The notes under the pieces were generated by a model that saw only the letters and a program-made list of their open reading frames with translations, was not told where the DNA came from and did no database searches. This document shows, in pieces, positions 52,471 through 62,842 of a DNA stretch of 64,000 bases; the stretch's first letter is position 1; each line of letters starts with the position of its first letter. The stretch is from positions 1-64,000 of the forward strand of contig NZ_JAUHLI010000007.1 of NCBI RefSeq assembly GCF_036325985.1. Reading direction: 5' to 3'. This DNA comes from Alkalimonas cellulosilytica (GTDB lineage Bacteria; Pseudomonadota; Gammaproteobacteria; Enterobacterales; Alteromonadaceae). Both the position numbers and the translations under genes were made by a program.

Positions 52471-53343
52471 TTACCAGCCGGTCAGTTCGCGCAGTGCTTT
52501 ACCGATGTCGGCTAAAGAACGGACGGTTTTGACACCCGCGTCTTCCAGAGCACGGAACTTGTCATCCGCTGTACCTTTACCACCAGAAATGATGGCGCCC
52601 GCGTGGCCCATACGCTTACCCGGAGGTGCAGTCACACCTGCGATGTAAGATACGACCGGCTTGGTGACGTGGTCTTTGATGTAAGCAGCCGCTTCTTCTT
52701 CAGCGGTGCCACCGATTTCACCGATCATCACGATGGCTTCGGTTTTTGGGTCTTCCTGGAACAACTTCAGAATATCAATGAAGTTAGAGCCTGGGATTGG
52801 GTCGCCACCAATACCTACACAGGTAGACTGGCCAAAGCCTTCGTCGGTGGTTTGCTTAACCGCTTCATAGGTCAGAGTACCAGAGCGGGAGACGATGCCC
52901 ACTTTACCGGCTTTGTGGATATGGCCAGGCATAATACCGATTTTGCACTCGTCCGGCGTGATCACGCCCGGGCAGTTTGGACCAATCATCCGCACGCCTT
53001 TACGGTCGATGTACTCTTTGGCAAACAGCATATCGATGGTCGGGATACCTTCAGTGATACAGACGATCAGTTCAATACCAGCGTCTGCCGCTTCAATGAT
53101 GGCATCTTTACAAAACGGTGCAGGCACGTAGATCACAGTCGCAGTAGCGCCAGTCGCTTCTACAGCTTCACGCACGGTGTTGAATACCGGCAAACCCAAA
53201 TGGGTAGAACCGCCTTTACCTGGGCTGACACCGCCTACCATCTGAGTACCGTACTCAATGGCCTGAGTGGAGTGGAAAGTACCCTGGCTGCCAGTAAAAC
53301 CCTGACAGATCACCTTGGTGTCTTTGTTAATCAAAATGCTCAT
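52471..53343 (-). CDS. sucD: Succinyl-CoA synthetase alpha subunit
   Basis: Forms succinate and a nucleoside triphosphate from succinyl-CoA together with SucC. The 290-residue protein has the CoA-binding start (SILINKDTKVICQGFTGSQGTFHS), PGKGGSTHLGLPVF, the GPNCPGVI block and the active-site histidine region (KRMGHAGAIISGGKGTA). It overlaps sucC by one base (TAATG), giving coupled translation. It is the last gene of the sdh-suc run. Confidence 0.98.
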   Translation of the reverse strand: MSILINKDTKVICQGFTGSQGTFHSTQAIEYGTQMVGGVSPGKGGSTHLGLPVFNTVREAVEATGATATVIYVPAPFCKDAIIEAADAGIELIVCITEGIPTIDMLFAKEYIDRKGVRMIGPNCPGVITPDECKIGIMPGHIHKAGKVGIVSRSGTLTYEAVKQTTDEGFGQSTCVGIGGDPIPGSNFIDILKLFQEDPKTEAIVMIGEIGGTAEEEAAAYIKDHVTKPVVSYIAGVTAPPGKRMGHAGAIISGGKGTADDKFRALEDAGVKTVRSLADIGKALRELTGW

Positions 53344-54509
53344 TAGTTGCCTCCTGCAGCTTTAACGACCGCCTGAGCCGCTTCGCTCAGCGAGTTGGCT
53401 GCAATGATGTTCAAGCCGCTCTCTTGCAGTTTTTTCGCGCCCAGTTCAGCATTGTTGCCTTCTAAGCGAACCACTACAGGAACGTTCACACCCACTTCTT
53501 CCACCGCACCGATGATGCCTTCTGCGATCATGTCGCAGCGTACGATGCCACCAAAGATGTTGACGAACACAGCTTTCACAGCAGAGTCAGACAGAATGAT
53601 TTTGAACGCTTCAGAAACGCGCTCTTTGGTCGCGCCACCACCCACATCCAGGAAGTTGGCTGGCTTGCCGCCGCTTAGCTTCACGATGTCCATGGTACCC
53701 ATCGCCAGGCCTGCTCCATTGACCATACAGCCGATGTTGCCTTCCAGCGCGACGTAGTTCAGTTCCCACTGGGCTGCACGGGCTTCACGCTCATCTTCTT
53801 GCGATGGATCGTGGAAAGCACGCAGTTTAGGTTGACGGTACAGCGCATTGCTATCCACCACCAGTTTGGCATCCAGACAGTGCAGGTTGCCATGGGAAGT
53901 AATCACCAATGGATTCACTTCAATCAGTGCGATGTCCAGATCAACAAACATCTGTGCCAGGCCCAGATAGATTTTGGTGAACTGCTTGATTTGCTCTGGT
54001 GTCAGGCCCAGTTTAAAGCCAATTTCACGCGCCTGGAACGGCTGAGCGCCCACCAAAGGATCAACCGCCACTTTGATGATTTTTTCTGGCGTTTCTTCCG
54101 CCACTTTTTCGATGTCCACACCACCTTCAGTCGATGCCATAAAGACAATACGACGGCTGGCACGGTCTACCACGGCACCAAGATACAGCTCTTTTTCGAT
54201 ATCGGTGCAGGACTCAACCAGGATTTTGCTGACCGGCTGGCCTTTTTCATCAGTTTGGTAGGTCACCAGGTTCTTGCCCAGCCAATGCTGCGCAAAATTA
54301 CGAATTTCTTCTTTGGAAGAAACCAGTTTCACACCACCCGCTTTACCGCGGCCACCAGCGTGAACCTGTGCTTTAACGACCCAGCGATTGCCACCAATAC
54401 GGTCTGCAGCTTCAGCAGCGGCTTGAGGAGTTTCCTCCGCAAAGCCTTCAGAGACTGGTAATCCGTACTCGCGGAACAGCTGTTTTGCCTGATACTCGTG
54501 CAAATTCAT
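53343..54509 (-). CDS. sucC: Succinyl-CoA synthetase beta subunit
   Basis: ATP-grasp subunit of 388 residues. The start MNLHEYQAKQLFREYGLPVSEG, the VVKAQVHAGGRGKAGGVKL nucleotide-binding block and IEVNPLVITSHGNLHCLDAKL are diagnostic, as is the NIFGGIVRCDMIAEGI region near the end. It lies 271 bases after sucB, with a weak terminator-like hairpin in between that may lower expression of sucCD relative to sucAB. Confidence 0.98.
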   Translation of the reverse strand: MNLHEYQAKQLFREYGLPVSEGFAEETPQAAAEAADRIGGNRWVVKAQVHAGGRGKAGGVKLVSSKEEIRNFAQHWLGKNLVTYQTDEKGQPVSKILVESCTDIEKELYLGAVVDRASRRIVFMASTEGGVDIEKVAEETPEKIIKVAVDPLVGAQPFQAREIGFKLGLTPEQIKQFTKIYLGLAQMFVDLDIALIEVNPLVITSHGNLHCLDAKLVVDSNALYRQPKLRAFHDPSQEDEREARAAQWELNYVALEGNIGCMVNGAGLAMGTMDIVKLSGGKPANFLDVGGGATKERVSEAFKIILSDSAVKAVFVNIFGGIVRCDMIAEGIIGAVEEVGVNVPVVVRLEGNNAELGAKKLQESGLNIIAANSLSEAAQAVVKAAGGN

Positions 54510-54710
54510 GGCTATTTTCCGTTATTTAAAAATGAAAGCTGGCCTACTGGCGCAGCCTGACCTACAGATCGGCGCATAGTATAGCGCTTCACCGCCTGAT
54601 TCGAAATGCTACAGACGTCTAACTGCAGCATTATTTCGCAACTTTTTGGCATAATCAGCCAGATCTGAAACAGCGACTGCCATACAGAAATGGCTCTCAC
54701 CAAGACAAAA

Positions 54711-54734
54711 CGAGCAGCCACCATGGACTGCTCG
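54711..54734 (-). terminator. Weak terminator or attenuator between sucB and sucC
   Basis: On the minus strand CGAGCAG and CTGCTCG form a seven-base stem with a ten-base loop, followed by TTTTGTCTTGG. It lies about 200 bases before the sucC start. The 271-base gap holds no gene and nothing else I recognise. Confidence 0.5.
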
Positions 54735-54780
54735 CAACACGGCAAGGTCAGCAACCTCGCCGGGGCCAACCGCTCTGCGA

Positions 54781-56313
54781 TTAGATATCCAGCAGAATAC
54801 GGGTTGGATCTTCCAGTAACTCTTTGATGGTTACCAGGAAACCGACCGACTCTTTGCCATCAATAATACGGTGATCGTAAGACAGCGCCAGGTACATCAT
54901 CGGCAGGATTTCAATCTTGCCATCCACCACCATGGCGCGATCTTGGATCTTATGCATTCCAAGGATAGCAGACTGTGGTGGGTTGATGATTGGCGTCGAC
55001 ATCAGAGAACCAAAAACACCACCGTTGGTGATGGTGAAATTACCACCTTGCAAATCGTCCATCGACAACTTGCCATCACGGCCCTTAATCGCAAGATCTT
55101 TAATGGCTTTTTCAATTTCGGCCAGGTTCATCTTGTCACAATCACGCAGTACCGGCGTGACCAAACCGCGTGGTGTAGAGACGGCAATGCTAATATCAAA
55201 GTAGTTGTGGTAAACAATATCGTCACCATCAATGCAGGCATTGACTTCAGGGAAACGCTTCAATGCTTCAGTCACCGCCTTGACATAAAAAGACATAAAG
55301 CCTAAACGAATGCCGTGACGCTTTTCAAACACATCCTGGTACTGCTTACGCAGATCCATAATCGGCTTCATGTTGACTTCATTGAAGGTAGTCAACATGG
55401 CAGTAGAATTCTTCGCTTCCAGCAGACGGTTGGCAATGGTTTTACGCAGCCGCGTCATCGGGACCCGTTTTTGCGTTCGATCACCACTCACGGCAGCAGG
55501 CGCTGATGCAGCAGGTTTCGCTGCTTCTTTGCTGCCGGCAGAGGCCAGGTGTTTTTCTACGTCTTCTTTGGTGATACGACCATTTTTGCCACTGCCTTTG
55601 ATTTTGCTGGCATCCAGACCTTTTTCCGCTATCAGACGGCGCACAGACGGGCTCAACGCATCATCACTGCTGTCATCAGCTTCTGCTTTGCTGTCGGCTT
55701 TGTCGTCCGCTTTCGCTTCGGTTTTGCTGTCGCTCTTGGCTGGTGCTGCACCGGCTTCCAGCTTACCAATCACTTGTTCGGCCTGTACGGTCGCACCGGT
55801 ATCTTCCAGAATGTCGCCCATCACGCCATCGGCTTGAGCGACCACTTCCAGTACCACTTTATCAGTTTCAATGTCGACCAGCACCTGGTCACGGGTCACA
55901 GCTTCACCAGGCTTAACATGCCAGGTTGCAATGGTTGCATCAGCAACGGATTCAGGAAGTACGGGTACTTGAATGTCCACTTGTTCACCTTTTGCGGATT
56001 GTTCAGATTGAGAAGGTTCTGCTGCATCAGTCTTTTGGCTGGATGACGCAGAGGATTTGGTATCAGCGGCGGATTTGCCGCCAGCACTCAGGGTAGCCAG
56101 CACTTGCTCTGCCGTCACAGTGTCGCCTTCCTGGTGCTTAATGGAGTCGATCACACCGTCATCCGGTGCCGCCACTTCCAACACAACTTTATCGGTTTCA
56201 ATGTCGACCACAATTTGATCACGACTCACGGTGTCGCCTTCCGCGACATGCCACTTGGCAACAGTGGCATCAGCGACGGACTCTGGCAATACAGGTACTT
56301 TAATATCTGTCAT
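54781..56313 (-). CDS. sucB: 2-oxoglutarate dehydrogenase E2 with two lipoyl domains
   Basis: Dihydrolipoyl succinyltransferase core of the 2-oxoglutarate dehydrogenase complex. At 510 residues it is about 100 longer than E. coli SucB because it has two N-terminal lipoyl domains. Each carries DIETDKVVLEV, with the lipoyl lysines at K42 and K152. Two charged linkers (SAADTKSSASSSQKTD, and a D/K/A-rich stretch near 195-220) separate them. The E1/E3-binding domain (SPSVRRLIAEKGLDASKIKGSGKNGRITKEDVEKHL) and the catalytic domain, with LSYDHRIIDG near the end, follow. Its start overlaps the sucA stop by four bases (ATGA). Confidence 0.97.
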   Translation of the reverse strand: MTDIKVPVLPESVADATVAKWHVAEGDTVSRDQIVVDIETDKVVLEVAAPDDGVIDSIKHQEGDTVTAEQVLATLSAGGKSAADTKSSASSSQKTDAAEPSQSEQSAKGEQVDIQVPVLPESVADATIATWHVKPGEAVTRDQVLVDIETDKVVLEVVAQADGVMGDILEDTGATVQAEQVIGKLEAGAAPAKSDSKTEAKADDKADSKAEADDSSDDALSPSVRRLIAEKGLDASKIKGSGKNGRITKEDVEKHLASAGSKEAAKPAASAPAAVSGDRTQKRVPMTRLRKTIANRLLEAKNSTAMLTTFNEVNMKPIMDLRKQYQDVFEKRHGIRLGFMSFYVKAVTEALKRFPEVNACIDGDDIVYHNYFDISIAVSTPRGLVTPVLRDCDKMNLAEIEKAIKDLAIKGRDGKLSMDDLQGGNFTITNGGVFGSLMSTPIINPPQSAILGMHKIQDRAMVVDGKIEILPMMYLALSYDHRIIDGKESVGFLVTIKELLEDPTRILLDI

Positions 56314-59138
56314 TGTTTTTCCTCGTGATTCAGTGTCAACGCATCGTTGATCAGCGCTTGCTGCTGCTTATTGTGCACCGACAAATAACCGACGGCTGGC
56401 GATGAAGAAGCTTCCCGGCCGGCGTATGTCAGGTAGCCCGCTTTGCCAATGGCAGCACGGAAATGATGCTGACTGCAATACCAGGCGCCCTGGTTTTGCG
56501 GCTCTTCCTGACACCAGACATAATCGGTAACATGGCTGTACTGTGACAGGATCTGATCCATTTCTTCGTGCGGGAATGGATACAACTGCTCCACCCGGAT
56601 AATGGCAATATCGGTGATTTCACGTTTACGACGCTCTTCCAGCAGTTCGTAATAGACTTTACCACTGCAGAACACCACCCGTTTGACATCAGCTGGTTTG
56701 ATATCGTCGATTTCACCAATCACGTTCAGATAGCGGCCAGATGCCAGCTCTTCCAGCGTCGAAGTAGCTTGTGGATGACGTAGCAAGGATTTTGGTGACA
56801 TCACAATCAACGGCCGACGCATTGGGCGTACCTGCTGACGGCGCAGCATGTTAAACACCTGAGCCGGCGTGGTGGGTACACAAATTTGCATGTTGTGATC
56901 GGCACACAGCTGCAGGAAACGTTCCAAACGCGCTGAAGAGTGTTCCGGGCCCTGCCCTTCGTAGCCGTGCGGCAACAATAAGGTCAAGCCACAAAGCCGG
57001 CCCCATTTTTGCTCACCAGAGCTGAGGAATTGGTCAATCACCACCTGAGCACCGTTGGCAAAGTCACCAAACTGACCTTCCCAAATCACCAAAGCACGCG
57101 GTTCAGCGGTAGCATAACCATACTCGAACGCCAAGACGGCCTCTTCCGACAAGGCAGAGTCATACACCTGGAACGGGCCTTGCTCGTCGGAAATATGCTC
57201 CAACGGCACATAGGTGCTGCCATCGATCTGATTGTGCAATACCGCATGGCGATGGAAGAAGGTGCCACGGCCCGAGTCCTGCCCAACAATACGAATGCGG
57301 CTGCCTTCATTCACCACAGAGGCATACGCCAGAATTTCAGCAAAGCCCCAGTCGATTTTCTTTTCACCTTGCAGCATCTTGGCACGGTCTTCGTAGACCC
57401 GGCCGACCTGACGCTGCAGCGCATGACTAGCTGGCACCTCAATGGCTTTTTTACCTAGGGCAACCAGAGATTCGACGGTCATACTGGCATCGTAGTGACT
57501 ATCCCAATCATGATTCAGGAAAGGCGTCCAATCGACCGAGCTGGTGTGATCCATCCGACGCCATTCATCCACCACGCAGTCGCCTTTATCCAACGCATCG
57601 CGGTAATTGGCCATCATGGCTTTGACATCATCATCACTCAGCAAGCCCTGTTTGATTAACGTCTCAGCATACAGCTCACGCGGCGTTGGATGTTTTTTAA
57701 TTTTTTGGTACATCAGCGGCTGTGTTGCATTCGGCTCATCCGCCTCGTTGTGACCATTACGGCGGTAACACACCAGGTCAATCACCACATCGCGCTTGAA
57801 GGTATTGCGGTAATCCACGGCCAGTTGCGCCACCAGCACCACGGCTTCCGGATCATCACCGTTCACATGGAAAATCGGTGCCTGTACCATTTTGGCGATA
57901 TCAGTACAGTAAGCTGTTGAGCGGGTATCTTCCGGGTTGGAGGTGGTAAAACCAACCTGGTTGTTGATCACAATGCGTACGGTACCGCCCACTTTAAAAG
58001 CACGGGTTTGCGAAATATTGAAGGTTTCAGCCACCACACCCTGACCGGCAAAGGCAGAGTCACCATGAATGGTAATCGGCAAAGCCAAAGAACCATCGCT
58101 GCAACCACGGCGATCCAACCGGGCACGAACAGAGCCCATGACCACCGGATTCACAATCTCCAGGTGCGATGGGTTAAAGGCCAGCGCCAAATGCACGTTG
58201 CCGCCTTTGGTAGCAAAATCGGATGAGAAACCCATGTGATACTTCACATCACCGGCACCCACCACCGTGTACTTACCGGCAAACTCATCGAACAAATCCG
58301 ATGGGTTTTTGCCCAGTACGTTGATCAGAGTATTTAAACGTCCCCGGTGTGCCATGCCTACAACACAGTCTTTAGCGCCATGCTCACCAGCCCGGTGAAT
58401 CATGGTTTTCAGCATCGGGATCATGGCATCGCCACCCTCCAGACCAAAACGCTTGGCTCCCGGGAACTTAGAGCCCAGATACTTTTCCAGACCATCAGCA
58501 GCGATCAAGTCTTTCAAGATCCGGCTTTTGGTGTCTTTATCGAAATCTGGAGTGGAGTGAATGCTTTCCAGCCGCTGTTGGATCCAGCGCTTTTCATCGG
58601 TAGACACGATGTGCATGTACTCGGCGCCGATGGAGCCGCAGTAGGTTTTTTCCAGGGCTTTGTGCAAATCGCCCAATTTCATCGTTTCCGGGCCACCGGC
58701 GAATGATCCAACATGGAACTCAGTATCGTAATCAGCTTCAGACAGGTCGTGATGCGACAACTCGAGATCACGAACGCGTGGCTGCTTCCACAAATCCAAA
58801 GGATCCAACCGGGCATGTTGGTGCCCACGGAAACGATAGGAGTTGATCAATTGCAACACTTTTACCTGACGCAAATCGGCCGACTGACTGCCCTGCACCG
58901 TGACGACTTCACGATGTTTATTGCGCGCCAGCTCTGCAAATTGCTGCCGGATGTCCGAGTGTGGCACTTCCAGATCAACACCATCAAGCTTTGGCAACTG
59001 AGCGAAAAACTCACGCCACTCGTCCCCTACACTGGTAGGTTCCGCCAAGTAGGATTCATAGAGCTCATCGACATAGGCCATGTTGCCACCGCCCAGATGA
59101 GACGACTCTAACCACGCCTTCATCACACCTTCGTGCAT
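56310..59138 (-). CDS. sucA: 2-oxoglutarate dehydrogenase E1
   Basis: Thiamine-diphosphate enzyme that decarboxylates 2-oxoglutarate. The 942-residue protein has the N-terminal E2-binding helix (VMKAWLESSHLGGGNMAYVDELYESYLAEP) and the ThDP/magnesium region (GDSAFAGQGVVAETFN). It also has catalytic histidine blocks (MAHRGRLNTLINVLGK, ICYRRNGHNEADEP-like YRRNGHNEADEPNATQPLMY) and the C-terminal transketolase-like domain (GQDSGRGTFFHRHAVLHNQ, LPHGYEGQGPEHSSARLERFLQL). It is complete and typical. The gap to sdhB upstream is 110 bases. Confidence 0.98.
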   Translation of the reverse strand: MHEGVMKAWLESSHLGGGNMAYVDELYESYLAEPTSVGDEWREFFAQLPKLDGVDLEVPHSDIRQQFAELARNKHREVVTVQGSQSADLRQVKVLQLINSYRFRGHQHARLDPLDLWKQPRVRDLELSHHDLSEADYDTEFHVGSFAGGPETMKLGDLHKALEKTYCGSIGAEYMHIVSTDEKRWIQQRLESIHSTPDFDKDTKSRILKDLIAADGLEKYLGSKFPGAKRFGLEGGDAMIPMLKTMIHRAGEHGAKDCVVGMAHRGRLNTLINVLGKNPSDLFDEFAGKYTVVGAGDVKYHMGFSSDFATKGGNVHLALAFNPSHLEIVNPVVMGSVRARLDRRGCSDGSLALPITIHGDSAFAGQGVVAETFNISQTRAFKVGGTVRIVINNQVGFTTSNPEDTRSTAYCTDIAKMVQAPIFHVNGDDPEAVVLVAQLAVDYRNTFKRDVVIDLVCYRRNGHNEADEPNATQPLMYQKIKKHPTPRELYAETLIKQGLLSDDDVKAMMANYRDALDKGDCVVDEWRRMDHTSSVDWTPFLNHDWDSHYDASMTVESLVALGKKAIEVPASHALQRQVGRVYEDRAKMLQGEKKIDWGFAEILAYASVVNEGSRIRIVGQDSGRGTFFHRHAVLHNQIDGSTYVPLEHISDEQGPFQVYDSALSEEAVLAFEYGYATAEPRALVIWEGQFGDFANGAQVVIDQFLSSGEQKWGRLCGLTLLLPHGYEGQGPEHSSARLERFLQLCADHNMQICVPTTPAQVFNMLRRQQVRPMRRPLIVMSPKSLLRHPQATSTLEELASGRYLNVIGEIDDIKPADVKRVVFCSGKVYYELLEERRKREITDIAIIRVEQLYPFPHEEMDQILSQYSHVTDYVWCQEEPQNQGAWYCSQHHFRAAIGKAGYLTYAGREASSSPAVGYLSVHNKQQQALINDALTLNHEEKQ

Positions 59139-59248
59139 TTAGTTTCCCTTATTTCTGCGCACCTGGAAAAACCGCAAAAAAATAACAGTATAGTCTGAAT
59201 TACTGTTATTTTCGTGCTTGCATCAGTTACTTGCTCAAAAGGGGCGCT

Positions 59249-59968
59249 TTACAGCGCCCGGCTCAATAACATCGATTTAATCTGACCAATGGCCTTGGTC
59301 GGATTCAGTCCTTTCGGACAAACATTGACACAGTTCATAATGCCATGACAGCGGAACACGCTGAAAGCGTCGTCCAGGTCGTTCAGACGCTCTTCTGTTG
59401 CGGTATCACGACTGTCGGCCAGGAAGCGGTAGGCATGCAACAGACCGGCCGGGCCAATAAACTTATCCGGATTCCACCAGAACGATGGGCACGAGGTCGA
59501 GCAGCAAGCACACAAGATACACTCGTACAAACCATCCAGCTTAGCGCGCTCTTCCGGCGACTGCAAAAACTCACCGGCAGGTGGCAATTTGCTGTCGTTA
59601 ATTAAGTATGGCTTCACTTTCTCGTACTGGGTGTAGAACTGACTCATATCCACCACCAGATCGCGCACCACCGGCAGTCCTGGTAAAGGACGGATCACAA
59701 TTTTGCCACCTTTTAAACCAACGGCAGACAAAGGGGTGATACATGCCAGGCCATTTTTGCCATTCATGTTCAAGCCATCGGAGCCACAGACCCCTTCACG
59801 GCACGAGCGACGAAACGACAAGGTTGGATCCTGCTCTTTTAGCTTTAACAGCGCATCCAGCACCATCATATCCCGGCCTTCCGGGTTGTCCAGCGTGTAA
59901 TCCTGCATGCGCGGCGCATTGTCGACATCAGGGTTGTAACGATAGACGGAGAATACTAACTTCTTCAT
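59249..59968 (-). CDS. sdhB: Succinate dehydrogenase iron-sulfur subunit
   Basis: Carries electrons from FAD to quinone through three clusters. The 239-residue protein has the 2Fe-2S ligands in CREGVCGSDGLNMNGKNGLAC, the 4Fe-4S ligands in CILCACCSTSCPSFWW and the 3Fe-4S ligands in CHGIMNCVNVCPKGLNP. It lies 12 bases after sdhA. Confidence 0.98.
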   Translation of the reverse strand: MKKLVFSVYRYNPDVDNAPRMQDYTLDNPEGRDMMVLDALLKLKEQDPTLSFRRSCREGVCGSDGLNMNGKNGLACITPLSAVGLKGGKIVIRPLPGLPVVRDLVVDMSQFYTQYEKVKPYLINDSKLPPAGEFLQSPEERAKLDGLYECILCACCSTSCPSFWWNPDKFIGPAGLLHAYRFLADSRDTATEERLNDLDDAFSVFRCHGIMNCVNVCPKGLNPTKAIGQIKSMLLSRAL

Positions 59969-59980
59969 CGCATTGCCCTC

Positions 59981-61753
<1,773 letters not shown>

Positions 61754-62101
61754 TTACACACCCCACAACACAAAGAGGCCAGCAGCCACGTAACCGAAAG
61801 CCACTACACTGACCAGAAACTGCACTACAGCGCGAATGCGCGAGCTCTTGATGTAATCAGTGACTACCTGCCATAAGCCGATACGGGCGTGAATAGCAAC
61901 AGAGATAAGCGCAAGTAAAGTAAAGATTTTCATCCACAATTGAGCAAACAGACCTTGCCAGATTTCATAGGTCACTTCCGGCGTGACCAAAAAGAAACCC
62001 AGAATAAACAGGACGTACAAACCGAGCACAGTCGCGGTCGCACGAATAGAGACATAATCCTGCACGCCATCGCGTTTCAGGGATGCTTGATTCAGAACCA
62101 T
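61754..62101 (-). CDS. sdhD: Succinate dehydrogenase membrane anchor subunit
   Basis: A 115-residue protein with three membrane helices: TATVLGLYVLFILGFFLV, LWMKIFTLLALISVAIHARIGL and the C-terminal AVVQFLVSVVAFGYVAAGLFVLW. The heme-ligand histidine is probably the one in AIHARIGLWQV. The start MVLNQASLKRDGVQDY at 62101 is family-like; the frame is open to 62260 within sdhC. It overlaps sdhC by ten bases. Confidence 0.95.
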   Translation of the reverse strand: MVLNQASLKRDGVQDYVSIRATATVLGLYVLFILGFFLVTPEVTYEIWQGLFAQLWMKIFTLLALISVAIHARIGLWQVVTDYIKSSRIRAVVQFLVSVVAFGYVAAGLFVLWGV

Positions 62102-62469
62102 AACCAACCTCCGGCCAGAACAGCTAATAAAATCCACAAGCCAATGGCCACACGCGCACTGGTGTTGCCAGAAGACAACTCTTCCCAGTAGCCTAAGTCC
62201 ATCAACATATGGCGGATACCACCAATCACGTGATACAGCAGCACCGTGATGGTGCCCCACGCCAGGAATTTAGCGAAGTGAGAGGTCAACACAGATTTCA
62301 CCAGCTCAAAGCCTTCAGCAGAAGACAGCGAGACGGCCCAGGCCCATACAACCAGAATCAGGGCAATAAACATTGCCACGCCGGTGACACGGTGCAGGAT
62401 AGAGGCTTTCGCAGATGCCGGAAGTGAAATTGTGGTCAGGTCGAGATTTACAGGTCTTTGCTTTTTCAC
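62092..62469 (-). CDS. sdhC: Succinate dehydrogenase cytochrome b556 subunit
   Basis: A 125-residue membrane subunit. The start KKQRPVNLDLTTISLPASAKASILHRVTG is characteristic of the family, with the quinone-site serine and arginine in that block. The heme-ligand histidine lies in LLYHVIGGIRHMLMDLGYW. Three membrane helices are visible. It is the first gene of the minus-strand sdh-suc run and is divergent from gltA. Confidence 0.97.
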   Translation of the reverse strand: MKKQRPVNLDLTTISLPASAKASILHRVTGVAMFIALILVVWAWAVSLSSAEGFELVKSVLTSHFAKFLAWGTITVLLYHVIGGIRHMLMDLGYWEELSSGNTSARVAIGLWILLAVLAGGWLWF

Positions 62470-62842
62470 AGTTTCTTGTCCATCGACGCCCGTACACGAG
62501 CTTTAGTTGTGATTATTGAAGAACTGAATAATCAGTCATCACCCTCAGCATATACTGCAGGAAACCCAGGCTGGTTCAGCTGAAATTACTGAGGAAGGTG
62601 AACTGTTTCAGCACCGGCAATAGTATATATTTCATGCCTTGTTATTACAATTTTTGTTTGGTTTTACAGGAAAAAATCCTGTGCCGGCACGTTGCCATAA
62701 ACAGGCACCAGCTGCAATACGACCAGAGTCGTATACTTATTGTGCAAAATCGGATTAAAATTGACTTTTGGGGTGGATTTGCAGTTAGAATAGCCGCAGC
62801 ATCCCTCTTCTGATACTTAAACTATTAATAGGAGAAATCCAA
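62470..62842. other. Divergent control region of sdhC and gltA
   Basis: This 373-base stretch holds no credible gene. It must contain the sdh promoter on the minus strand and the gltA promoter on the plus strand (TTGACT at 62761). The middle (62580-62700) is AT-rich. I could not identify a specific operator by eye. Confidence 0.6.
62761..62791 (+). promoter_or_regulatory. Candidate gltA promoter
   Basis: TTGACT (62761-62766) is followed by TTAGAAT (62785-62791) with an 18 or 19 base spacer. The gltA start is about 50 bases further on. Confidence 0.5.
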
